A stretch of 64,000 nucleotides of DNA from Tetmemena sp. SeJ-2015 (Eukaryota > Ciliophora > Spirotrichea > Sporadotrichida > Oxytrichidae). This document shows, piece by piece, positions 47,721-59,097 of the stretch (positions within the stretch are counted from its first letter, which is position 1; the number at the start of each line of letters is the position of its first letter). The notes below the pieces were generated by a model. It saw only the letters and a program-made list of their open reading frames with translations, ran no database searches and was not told the origin of the DNA. The position numbers were made by a program, and so were the translations under genes. The stretch is taken from the NCBI GenBank assembly GCA_027382625.1, contig JAJKFJ010022581.1, forward strand, positions 1 through 64,000, written 5' to 3'.

Positions 47721-48660
47721 TCATCCAATTGTATCTGTCCTATAATAATCATTTGTTTGCATAGCATCAGGGAGCTAATATATTCCAACTGTTCTGCTCA
47801 GATTGTTCTATCTCAGAATTGATTTACTGTTTATGTGAAGAGAGGAGGATTCTATTTTTCTCTTTGTGTCCCTAGCAGAGGTGTGAATGACAGTATTCCT
47901 CTCTGATTTGTAAATCTGTTGTCTTCTGAAGATCATCACAAAAGTTTTTAAATGGCCTGTTCTGTAAAGCTTGTATCTGTGAACATACCGCTTCATTCTT
48001 TGGTAGATGTTTTTGAGTGAGAGAAAGAACATATACCCAATATTGAACAAAATTAACATGAAAATCACACCTGATATCGACCAACCTGAAGAATACTATT
48101 CATAGTTTAAAAACTTTTATTCTAAAACATATTGTATATATATATGTGTGTCAAATATTTTTTAGAAACTTGTGATAACTATAAAATGAAGCAGTATTTA
48201 TTATCTTTGCTTTGATTCTAATAATAATTTAATTTGAGTTATATGTAGAGAGAGTTTGGCCTAGATCTTAGAAGACAAAGCAATGATAGACCATGATGAG
48301 GATAGAAATTTCATTGAAAGTTTCAATTCTGTTTTGGTTAACATCTTAGAATGGTTTGACATGAATAATGTATACGACGTGAGCAAACTACTGCACAATC
48401 AGGTAAAGAAGATGAAACTAGCCAGAGAAGTCAGCCATAAATACAGAAACAAAAGCAAACGAAAGTCTTCTAAACTAAAACCACACTATGTAGTCTAGTG
48501 CAGAAGACTTGCTTGTATTCAATCCCTCGTATAGTTAACCCAACACCCTTTTAACTTTATGAGTCTCCAAACTATCTTTCAAATCACGTAGGAAGTACCA
48601 ACTAAACAATGGAAGCGTAAAACTTATTCCCAAAAAGAAGAGCGTCATTCATATTAATAC
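47721..48660 (-). CDS. Gene C C-terminal membrane spans and tail
   Basis: RRLSFAFVSVFMADFSGQFH, LLYLIVQQFAHVVYIIHVKP and NRIETFNEISILIMVYHC (48,240-48,480), then SSGWSISGVIFMLILFNIGY, a basic tail with RRQQIYKSERNTVIHTS and the end NDYYRTDTIG-TGA. Block to block it matches gene E 7,170-5,931, but the tail is shorter. Confidence 0.8.
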
Positions 48661-51600
48661 AAATAAAACAAATAATTAAGGGAATGAAATGAATGTTGTA
48701 CTTTGCAAAAGACTTTATATTTAAGTTGATTTTAAAGCTTAGTTTTGCATTATACTTTAAAAAAATTATAAGGTAAAAAATGAATCATATATATTTTATT
48801 AGATTACTGACGAAATAAATCTAGTATAATCTGAAAGCGAGAGCTAAATAAGTTTAATGAAGGGGCTGGTATTTTACATATTGAACGTTGACCATGGAAA
48901 TTAGAGTGAACTAGAGATATCCCTCAAGAAAGAATTTATTTTTAATCTGAACAAAAGTTTGTAGTAAGCATTTACTACAAAAGTTATACACCTTCATCAC
49001 ACTATACTACTGTTAATGTTATAATCATTTACTTATTGTGTGAATTCCTGAAAATCCTTATGACCATGAATTAATAATATTCACTTAATTATATTATTTG
49101 ATTGTCGGTATCATCCAAAGCAATAACAATAAAATTAAACTATATAAAGAATAATATTATTTAATTAAAAAAAAAACATAAATAGCTTTAAAATTTATAA
49201 AAGTTAATAAGGCTATATAGAAATTGTTTAGCCCAAGATCTTGAAGAAAATAATTTATTTTTTTTTAAATTTGAAAGAATGTAAAGAGTAGAGTAGCGTA
49301 ATAAGTTAAGTGATATTCAAGGATTCAGAGATTAAAAAGATATCTAAAGTGTCAAATCTTTCGTTATAGGGTTATTCATCTGGAAATGTGAAAAGTTAGT
49401 TCATTAGCTCGTCTGAAGGAATCAAGTTTAGTGTTAAACAATTAAATGTAAGTATTTTATACAAAGTTTAAAAAAAATCTGCATTAACTCTTTAATTAAG
49501 TTTACGATTTGAATAAGCATAGAGAAAATGAAGTTAGCATTTGATGGAAAGTTTATATCAAGTAGAGGCATGTGCACCACAATTTAGAGAGAATTTATGA
49601 AGCCCCACAGATACTGCATAGTCGTAGCTCTAAAGAATTAAGCTCTCTAATAAAACTTACAATATGATATTTTATTTAAAATTGCATACTTTAATAGGAA
49701 TATATTTTAATTTATTAAATAAAAATCTCTATTACATAATTTAGATAAAATTATATTTTTATATTGGTTCCAAAATTGAGTATGATAAGAGATTTTGTTA
49801 CTTGTGCAACCACTTCTCCTATTAAAAATTTAATTTTGTTGGTGTACGATCTACTATAAGCTTTGGTATCTTCCCATAAGTAGTATAAAGAAACTTAACT
49901 GGTAAATCAGTATAGCAATAAATTAAATTTTAGAATCCATGATAACTTATAATAAGAAATATTCAATTGATATCTGTGCACATAAAATATCCATTCATGA
50001 GTATTTACATCCGAAGATAATCCTAAGTGGCAGAAGTTGAAATTGTTTTTGGATCGTCAAATAGAATTTGCACTATCATTCTTCAGCTCGTAAAGCTTAG
50101 AATTCTAAAGTAAGTATAATTGGGAATTAATAATTCTTAAAACCAGCACTTATTACAGTACTAGTTAATAAATCGTACTCTTATCCTAGTAAAGCTTAGA
50201 ATTCTAAACCTTTGGTATGTTAGTATCTGTGTGGAAAGTTGTCTTCCATTTTATTGGTCAGTTGTAACAAGAGCGAAAGTGAGTACGACGCTGTTGAAAT
50301 TCTCATAAGATTTAAAAATAAAGCAGTATTTGGGGATTGCAACATGCTTTCCAAATTCGATTGTTGCAAATCCGTTCTAACTTATGCGTGATATCTAAAA
50401 TAACATTTTCAATATCTTGGGATTGAAGGTTTAGTCATAAGCATTTATAAATTAATTGGTGATTACGAGTTAAGTAAAGTAACTCTTGAGAGCAAGTGCA
50501 TCATTTTACACAACTAAGTTGTAGAAGTTCATCAATAAATCTCGAGGGTTACGCTGTTTACTATTATACTAAACTTAAAATTCAAATTTAGACAATTATT
50601 TATATCAGGAAATTAAATACTTGTTGCTCAAAATTAATTTAAAAGAAAAAGTGTAGATCATTAGGGCCTTGCCTTCGCTCCAAAATAATTGATTAATTTG
50701 GCTAGCATTTAGCTGGTATTATTATTTATCTAGCCAATCAAATTCATGCAATATCAATATTTATACAATTAAAAGATGATTTGAGGCAAGCATTAATTTT
50801 GAATAGCTGGTAGATTGCTTCTACTGAAGATCTCGTCAAATTTTAAAAAGTTGCAGTGTTATTCTGAACGTCATTAAGATTATAACTTTAATTTTTAATT
50901 TAAGGAAGGAGCTGATATTGTTAAAAATAAGTTGAGGTAGTGTATGTAGTGTCAATGGTGTTGATCTGATAAATCCCTTATTATCCCGCAAACCCATAAG
51001 ACTCTGTGTCCGTAAATACTGGCTTGTCTGTTGTATTTTCTAAAACAAAAAACTTAAAAATTCTCCTTATTGCTTTGTTTAAACCACATCTACTGTAAAG
51101 TAGTAGGTCTAAAAGTAGTAGGAGTAGACAGGGTCAATCACTCTTATCTAAACTGTGTGTCTCCCAATGAATTAAGGATCGTATGGGTAAATTGAGAAAC
51201 TTCTGATGCTTGGGTAATACTAAATCTGCTTAGTGGGAGGCTCTCCTACCATAGATAGATAAATAAATACTTCGAGAATGTTATCCTTGTAAGAAATCCA
51301 ATTGTGGTCAAGAGGCAGGGTATAAGTAGCCAGCATTCCAATTGCGACAGTGAAGTTTTTCAAAGGACCATCCATCCAAGGGAGACGAAAATCTGGATTT
51401 GCCTCTGGAGGGATAGTAGTTGTTGATGTTCAAGTAGTTGTTGTAGAAGTAGTTGTTATAGTAGTAGTTGTTGTGGTAGAGGTTGTAGTGGTTGGGGCAG
51501 GAGTTGTAGTTGAAGTAGGAGATGTTGTTGTGGTTGTGGGCATCAAAGCATCATTAAAATATATTGACGATGGTAAACAGAAATTTAAATTTAAGCCCAC

Positions 51601-54600
51601 ATATTATTATTTATTTGCATTGGTTTAAGAGTAAAGAAAGAGGTGACTTGTTGTCCAGCTTGCGCAGTAGCTGTTAAGCTGAAGGAGTAGTCTCCCAAGT
51701 CTGAATATGGAGTTAAATTACAATTTTAGTTGTAACATTCACAGTGATGAGGTAATTTGAGGGATCAAAATTGATGAAGGCTGGGTAAGTGTTGCCATAA
51801 GTAAGGCTATCATACAAAATAAATGCATCTGGTGAAAACTAAAGTGAGTACGTTATTATATTGTTGCAGTCAGACAACAGAAAAATAAATCAGGACTGCT
51901 TTCCCAAATGTTATTTCAGTATCTGTATAATAAAATGTGTTGAGGGTGTAAGTTTCCTGCATCTCAAAATACTCAAAGCTCAACTAAAGTTTTATATTTA
52001 ACTTGAACTCGCACCAGGACCCTGCATCAAATATTAGTAAATTTTACATTGTATAACCAATTTTGATAATTAATTGCTTTCAATTCAATGCAAGGAAATA
52101 TATTCTTAAACTTTATCATTTAAATCATTCATTATCCTAAAAATGGAATGTAGAGTATTCTACTTAAAATAAAAATTGAATTTTTCTCTTTAGTTATTTT
52201 TTGTATGATTAATTTGATCTTCAAATATATTTTGTGTTTATATATTTTGACTATAAAAGATGATTTTAAATTATTTTTTGATTATAAGTTATAATGATCT
52301 CTTATCAGACAAATTTAAGTAATCTAATTAAAGGTAAATGCAATAACTTTACAGTAGTAATTTATTATAATTTTGTTCATCTGTCATTGCAAGATATGAA
52401 GGTGCTTGATCGAATTAAATGCTATCAGGATAGCGAATATCTAGACACAGCTACTCCCAACTGCTCCCTAGTGTATAAGGACAGTCATTGAAGAAATTAG
52501 CTGCAATAGACTCATAGGGTGCATTGGAAAAATCTGCCTATTGTTTGTTAAAACTACTTATCTCAAAGCAAGTTTGCTTGTTCGAAAAGCTCATCAAAAA
52601 GCTTTTTTGGAAACTGCTTTAAATATATTCTTCATTATAACATCTTTAAAATGTCAAACAAATATTATAATTTAAATTTTTATCTATCTATTTCTTCTTA
52701 AATTTTAGTAAATTACACAAAGAAACATTAAAACATGAATTTAAAATTCTTTGAGAGAGTTAAGTATTTGAATTTAAATAGAGGGACTAGGTGTATCCTA
52801 GAAATTAGATATTGCTTTCGCTGTAAAACAAAATCTTGGCTATTTAAGTTCTTGATTGATTTACAATAAATTTGAAATAATCGCAATTTTTTTATTTCAA
52901 GATTTTATTTATTTAAAGGAAATTTTGAATAATAAATAAATAAGATCTTAATTATCTCAATTTAAATTATGTTCTGAATCAGTTTCGCATAATGATTTAA
53001 ATAAAAATTTTATGATTGAGATATGGAGACTTGATTGGTATCATTCAATTGAATAAATAAAAAAAAACTTAAAATTAAATTCCTATATAATAAAAAGAAA
53101 ATAACTTCCTTTATTAATTTAAAAATATTATATAATTTCATAGTTTTTAGGAGCTTATTTTTTGATAGAATTTATTTAATTTTTAGAATGAATAGAATGA
53201 ATAATCTGGTAGTAGGAATCCATAAATAAATTATATCGTCAAAGTCAAAATTGATGAGCGATATTTGATAAGGAGAATTAGTTGTTTAAAAAGCGCCAAT
53301 CACCATAGTCGACGAGAAAAATTTAATTTGAATGCAATCCCCGAAATTGTAAATGCAATTTATTTAGCTTTTAAATCAGAGGTTTGATATTTGAAAGACT
53401 TCAGCATTTACCCAGAATATGGGTCAAACATATAAAGAGACCTTGTCGATACTGATATGTCCCCAGCAGTACAGCTTATAATCTTTCTATCCTAAGAATT
53501 TATATAAGAATTGATATTATAAGGTTAAACTAAAATATAGTTATTTTTTTATATTAAATTAAACTTTATTTTTTAAAATGCTAATATCCAATCTATTTCT
53601 AAATATAAATTGTTTTAAATTAGTGTAAAAATATAAATGCATACTATGAGAAAGAATTAACTTCAATGAAGTTAATTTTGAACTTTAAAACATTTTTGAT
53701 GATATCAATGGAAGATATGTAAAGCTGATCTGGTTGACTCTAAGCATCTTAACTCGCACCTGAAACCCAATTAGATTATTAATTCAATTACTTAAAAATG
53801 ATTGATAAATTAGTTGAGAAGCCCTTGCTTCCATAAAAGAAAGATCCATATTAATTGTAAGACATAATTGCTACAAATAATGCAATATATTTAAAATCTT
53901 AAAATACAAAATCTTAATTTCAATTTAAATGAAAGATTAATTATAATCCTATTGCTGGTAAATATTGACCTTATGAGTTTCTAATCCAGCCACCTGCCTA
54001 GTAAAGATAAGGGTTGAAAGCGTCACAATATAGTTAAGACTTTAATTCTAAAGGGAATTGATTTTTAAATTTTGCTGCAAATTTTATAGGTAACTAACTC
54101 AAATTTCCATAAATTTAATACCTTTAGATTAATAAGCTATCACTAGCTTTTTTAATAATCAAGTTTTGTTTTAATCTAACTGAGCGTATTAAAACTTTCT
54201 TCAGAGGAGTTGAGGAGTTTATTCAAATAGTTATTTTAATTTTCGAAGCTATCTAATAAGCTCGTGATTGAAGATGTATCATATTTTTAAACTGCATTAA
54301 ATTTGCAAGTCCTCCCTCATTATTTTAATAAATCATTGAGTTTAATTAAATATTTACTATACATTGTGGCTGAACTCTTAGCCCAATATCGCACTCCAAA
54401 CTTAAAATTAAAAACTCTACTGTGTCATCGCCAGAGTTAATAAATATATAAATTGTACAATTAAATTTCAATTGTCTTCAATATAGCTGAGAATACAATA
54501 GAAAATCATATTAATTATTAATTTTTTATTTTAATTTGGAATAAATTAGCAGAGTTTAAAATGAGTCCAATTTAAATAATTACTAGACCATTCAATTCTG

Positions 54601-57600
54601 CATAAAATACATCCTTAAAACTTTTGTGTGGGAGCGCTCAGTACAGAGTTATAAGCGACAAAATATTTTGTAAATTAGATATAAGGATTTATAGAATTTG
54701 TGCGCATCATATCTCGCTGCTGAAAAATGCTGTGCCAATAATTAAAGAATAAGTCGTATTAATTTTTGATTGTCTATAGAACAAGCTAAAGATATAGGAG
54801 TGTATGATCGATTTTAACTTCCCCTTATAACTCTCCATTTATTATTTTAATTAATCTCCTATTTTAATTTAATTTTCTACAATAATTATCTTTAAATTAG
54901 ATAATGATCTCAAGATTTATTGAATCGTAGATAGAAATTAATAGCAAAATTGTTTCTTTTTAAAATAATATTATAAAAGTTTAAATCATAACGTATACTT
55001 TAGTTTCGGATTACGATTATTATAGATATATAATTTGCTTTATTTATTTAAATTAAACAATTTAATTTCTCTACATAACATTACAAATATTCTCAAAATA
55101 AAAGAATTAAACTATTTTAAAGCAGAGCCAAACAGAACCTACGCTAAAATTATAAAAAACTACGAGTTATAATTCCAAGTAAAAATATCAATAAAAATAA
55201 ATAAAAACATTTAGATCAAGGATAAAAATATTATTTTTTTCATATAGAATAATGATTCCACTTCATTTTATTCTTCAACTTCAAAAAAAAGTTTAAACCC
55301 TATTATTCTCTTGGAATTTTTACTTTTATAATTATGAATACTTTGAATTTATTTACTGATTAAGGACCGGTCTTTTTTTATTCTTTATAAAAATAAAAAA
55401 AAATTATTTATAAAAAAAAAGAAATTATGTTTTAATTATAAAATTATTGAATGGGATGAATAAATATACATAAATAGATGGGATATATTTTTATGGATAT
55501 ATTAATTTCAAGTAAGAAGACTGATAAATTTATTGTTCTAGTAGTAGAAAGAAAGCGTTTTTGTATTCATATTGACTGGCAAAGACATGAATTGGCTTAT
55601 TTTATTTTGGGCTGTAAAAGTCAGTGACGAAGTTTCCATTGGATGTCTACATCAAGAGATATTATTAAAAAAATTAAAAGTAAAAAATAATAAATGAATT
55701 AGACAAATATATATGAAGGAATGCTCTTATTTTAAAAATTAAAAGGATAAATTCGATGATATTTAAGGTGAAACTTTTAATAAATTATCACAAGGCAAAG
55801 ACTATATTTATAGAATTTTAAGTCCTTTAAATTTTGGACTTGAAAGATCAATCAAAAGATTCGTGAGAAAATATAAATCACTAAAAAAGAACAAGTATTT
55901 TTTAAACTTAACAGAATTGTGGGAGATTTTATTTTAAAATTCAAAATTAACTTTGTATAGATCATCATCCTAAAAAAAGAAAGAATCAGTCAAAGAATTT
56001 TTATAAATAAATGTTTACTTTAATAAATTAAATTTATAATGTGTTTTTAGAATTGAATAGTAAATGGATCTTGGGCTATCTATGACAAATTTTTATTTAT
56101 AATTTTAATTTTATTTAGTCTTATTACAATTTAAATTTTAAATTAAAAAATTTTGTCTCTTAAATTTTGATAGCGATTCCTGTTCAAAGTTTGATTTCAA
56201 TCTATATAGAAAAAAAATAAATATTTTTTACCACTGTTAAACTAATTTAAATAAATCAATTACGTTTATCCACTTATTTTTCCAATGAGAATAATGAATA
56301 AATATAATTTATAATAATAATAATAATAACAACGCATTTTAGACGATCTAGCGTCTTGCGTGTTATATGTTAAACTTAGGGAAGTCATACGACCACTCCC
56401 GTGTTAGTCCAGTTAATGGTTAATCAAACAAAACTCATGTCCATTTCTGTCATCGTGTCTTGTCTAGGATCTTGATTCACCTGTATGGTGTTCGTTTTCC
56501 TACTTCTGTTTCTGTGTAGGTTCAAGTCGTGTTTCCTCTCAAAGATTTGAATCTTCTTTCGAATATTCTTCCTCCAGAGTGAGATACCTTGTACTAGAGG
56601 GTGTTTAAAGGCTTTATAGCTACCGAATTAAGTTTTAAATTAGTGGTAGCTCCTGAAGTCCTGGAATTAAACTTCAGTAACGAAGGAGTTCTTGATCCTA
56701 GTAATCCTCGTTTTCGTTTTGTAGTCGGCCCACCGATCTAGTTGTGATGTTACAAAGAGTTTAGCTTGTTCGTAGTTGAACCTTTAAGCGTCAATATAGA
56801 CTTTGGTTCTATGTATCTTGTTGGGTTTGTTCGTACCAACTGTGTTGTCACCGTTCTAAAGTTGTTTCAACAGTGATTCTTTGTCGGTGTCCTTGAATAA
56901 CTCTTAAGTTCCGTCATCCAAGTCTTGCCATCTGAATTTCCCGTTAACAGTTGCAAACTGTTGTTTAATTTGTTCTTTATATTTGGCTTGTTGGATTTAC
57001 TTTTAGTCCAGAATGTCATATGTTCCATCTTTCTTTCTCTTGTAGGTTTCATCCACTTAAGCTTGTTTAAGACTAGTCTTGAGGTCAAATTCAATTTTAT
57101 CTCCAAATTGTTCATTGAGTTTTCTAATCTAGTTCATATTATCAACTTGGAGTTTGATCTTGTCCTTAATCTTACCCTCAAGGTCTTAGAGTTCTTTATC
57201 AGTAAGAATGGAATTCTGGTCAGACTTCTGGTCAGGTTGAATACCGGTCTGGTTTTACTATTACCTAGTGTTAGGTTGAGTGTCCTATTTAGTAATGGCG
57301 GCAATGATCCTCTCAAACTGGGTTTCCTTTTTTAACAAAGAGTTTACCATGGAGGATTGGAACTGGTAGGTTGTGATTAAGATTGAAGTAGTTAACTACA
57401 TTGTGTCCCATTTCATCGCGTCTCTGACTGGTTTGAATTTCTCCGGATTTTTGGATTCCTCAAAAGCTTTCATGGTTATGTGCCATAGTTTAGCAATGAT
57501 CTCTACCGCAACAAGGAAATGTTTGTGGAGAGAACCTCTGTCGATCGTAGCTTTGAGTCCCGATAGTTTGTCCTTAGTTTTCATGAAACTACGAGTTATC

Positions 57601-59000
57601 TAGTCAATGTTCATATGGTCAAGGCTCCGCTTGATCTCTTTGATCTCATTATTGACATAAAAGTTGGTTTGGGTAAGCTTTCTCATTTGGGCTCCCAGGT
57701 TAATGGTTTTAACGTCTACTGATTCAGACGTTTTATTAACCACATCCGCTTTGAAGATTATCGCAGGATGTCTATTGGCTCTGTTATTCCTAGCTTAGAG
57801 TCTAGGTTGAGGTGGAGCTTTAAGTTTTAACATCTCTGTTAAGGTTCTCTGTTTGGGTCCCTGCTAGCCACTCATCGCACTCGCTAGTAAGTTTAATAGG
57901 ATCCCTATTTAATATTATATAATTTATTCTTTATTCTGTTCTTTAGGGGGAGGGATATGATACAGTTTCAGTTCTTAAATTTCAATGCGAAACCTTAAGT
58001 TTTCACTATGCGGAGTCCTTTAAATTTAATTCTTTTTTTTATAAATATGTTTTCTTTTATCAAATGAAGATTCTTAAACTATAACTGATTTAAGCCTTTT
58101 ATCACTTAATTATATTTTGCAATAAATTTTCAGCTATAATTGCAAATAGAATTTCATTGATAAATTAGTGTAGTTATTAAATTTGAATGGATTATTAAAT
58201 GATTTAATGATATTGAAATGAATTTTTAACTATTTATTGTTAATTAATTTTTTTAATTTTAAACGACGACTGATAGTGTATCCTCAGTTGAAATAAATAA
58301 ATCATTTATTATATTATTGCAATTTCAATATAGATTTTTCTTTGCTGACTAGAAATCTAACTTTACTGTAAGTAGATTTTTATAGTTGCACAATTTGCAA
58401 TATTAAAGTTAAGATAAAATTATTTAAAGCAGTCAGTTTAAAAATATTAATTTTCACTCTAATGAGCTCTTAAAATCAATATAAACTATGTCCTTCGTTG
58501 CCCTCCCTCATATGTAAACTAGGAAATAAGTGATTAATGACTAATAACAGAATATAAAATGTAAACATAGAAGCAAACTTTAATTTATAAGTATATTAAA
58601 GATCGCAATACTCTTCTAAATATTCTTGAAAGAGAGTAAATTATGAAATTAAAAGATTAGAAAATCTTTTTAAAATATAATTCTATAATGTTGAAATTCT
58701 TGAGGCAAAGTTAATGGCTTGTATAGACTGCACTTATATAGGGCCAATTATTGATCTTTGCCACATAATATTCCCAGTTTGGTCAATTTTGAAAATGACT
58801 GGGAAGGAATTTGTCGATGAAGAGTAAGAGTTTATAGAGGGGTCTTTGACTTAAGCCACTACATATGCGTAACCATCTTGACTCACAATAGCTGCCACTA
58901 CTTACACATCTCCATTACTTCCTTCATAAATTTTGGGAAATGGTGAAGTTAAGCACTCTCCTTCAAATGTATCAATCAACAAGAGCCATTAATAATATAT
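47721..59000 (-). CDS. Gene C: surface protein whose first block lies between two inverted elements
   Basis: Stop TGA 47,723-47,721 (tail ...DYYRTDTIG). Blocks in protein order: 58,985-58,690 (propeller; ECLTSPFPKIYEGSNGD, DGYAYVVAQVKD, FPVIFKIDQTGNIMWQRS), 55,660-55,500, 54,015-53,940, 53,480-53,370, 53,280-53,190, 52,840-52,745, 52,500-52,390, 51,970-51,631 (CADG-like), 51,572-51,410 (Thr linker), 51,410-51,060, 50,560-49,761, 49,660-49,320, 48,660-48,240 and 48,100-47,721. All align with gene A or E. Before ECLTS the frame reads WLLLIDTFEG, perhaps the end of a signal peptide, but no ATG is in frame. The first block is separated from the rest by a 1.6-kb mobile copy. Confidence 0.75.
49667..49760. 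other. IES, 94 bp, pointer ATATT
   Basis: ATATT at 49,667-49,671 and 49,761-49,765. Excision gives FGTNII followed at once by the conserved GTAAG...AG intron, same phase as in A, B and E. Lies about 5 bases from the intron's 5' splice site. Confidence 0.8.
51060..51550 (-). CDS. Gene C Thr/Pro linker and post-linker domain
   Basis: NDALMPTTTT, a short Thr/Val/Pro linker, then NPDFRLPWMDGPLKNFTVAI, GMLATYTLPLDHNW, YLSMVGEPPTKQIQYYPSI, RSFSIYPYDPQFIGRHTVQ and RVIDPVYSYYFQTYYFTVDV. Uninterrupted here, which is what allows the IESs in gene E to be recognised. One extra T in a run near 51,557 breaks the frame at the start of the linker. Confidence 0.8.
51573..51630. other. IES, 58 bp, pointer GTAAA
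   Basis: GTAAA at 51,573-51,577 and 51,631-51,635. Excision gives TSFFTIVNIF, parallel to TIFSLSIVNLF of gene A, which has a 34-bp IES within one or two codons of the same site. Confidence 0.85.
51631..51970 (-). CDS. Gene C CADG-like domain
   Basis: FEMQETYTLNTFYYTDTEIT, CNNIITYSLQFSPDAFILYD, YGNTYPAFINFDPSNYLIT and, after IES removal, VNVTTPYSDLGDYSFSLTAT. Cadherin-like pattern as in gene A. One base is missing near 51,878 relative to the family. Confidence 0.75.
51711..51727. other. IES, 17 bp, pointer AGTT, conserved site
   Basis: AGTT at 51,711-51,714 and 51,728-51,731. Excision gives NVTTPYSDLGDYSF in frame; same codon position as in A, B and E. Confidence 0.9.
54476..54880 (-). repeat. 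Dispersed repeat, copy 2, with conserved open frame
   Basis: Matches 15,858-16,290. On the minus strand a frame across 54,625-54,810 is open under the ciliate code and ends in TERSHTKVL; it retains DNQ and HFS-like positions of the 16-kb copy. Flanked by AT-rich gap DNA of gene C. Confidence 0.6.
55700..56310. other. AT-rich gap of gene C
   Basis: No block of the family or other gene recognised. An ATA/ATT microsatellite (about 56,308-56,329) borders the inverted element. Confidence 0.4.
56321..57914 (-). mobile_element. 1.6-kb element, left inverted copy
   Basis: Inverted match to 59,098-60,704 over essentially its entire length. Inner end TATTAAATAGGGATCC; outer end an ATT/AAT-rich run next to ACAACGCATTTT and the near-palindrome AGACGATCTAGCGTCT. 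G+C and codon use (many CAA/CAG beside TAA/TAG for Gln, GTC, ACC) differ from the neighbouring AT-rich DNA. Family not recognised; no transposase or reverse-transcriptase motif seen. Confidence 0.8.
56424..57875 (-). CDS. Unknown 483-residue protein of the inverted element (left copy)
   Basis: ATG at 57,875, TAA/TAG as Gln, stop TGA 56,426-56,424. Starts MSGQQGPKQRTLTEMLKLKA. The middle is highly charged and predicted helical/coiled (KELQDLEGKIKDKIKLQVDN, KQIQQAKYKEQIKQQ); the C-terminal part is basic (HPLVQGISLWRKNIRKKIQI). The last ~17 residues are absent from the right copy because of a 1-base difference near 56,483. I do not recognise the family; a nucleic-acid-binding structural protein of a mobile element is a guess from composition only. 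Confidence 0.75.
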
Positions 59001-59097
59001 ATCAATTGATTTATTCTAAGATTTTAGCCCTAATTTTAAGCATTATTTATGTTTTTAAATTTTCATTATCACATAATTTAGATTAGGAAGTATCTTT
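57915..59097. other. Spacer between the inverted copies, holding gene C's first block
   Basis: AT-rich host-like DNA of 1,183 bases. The only feature I see is the gene C propeller block at about 58,690-58,985. Confidence 0.7.
58690..58985 (-). CDS. Gene C first propeller block
   Basis: GECLTSPFPKIYEGSNGDVQ, QDGYAYVVAQVKDPS, NSFPVIFKIDQTGNIMWQRS and IIGPIQVQSIQAINFASRI. Clear counterpart of the first block in D, E, A and F. Bounded on both sides by the inverted 1.6-kb elements. Confidence 0.8.

Noticed and set aside
48283..48498. Plus-strand ORF of 71 codons
   Set aside because: Exactly antisense to the conserved membrane block of gene C.
57373..57603. Several short ORFs in the inverted copies (also 59,409-59,639 and their mirrors)
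   Set aside because: They are fragments or antisense shadows of the single 470-483-codon frame seen with the ciliate code.
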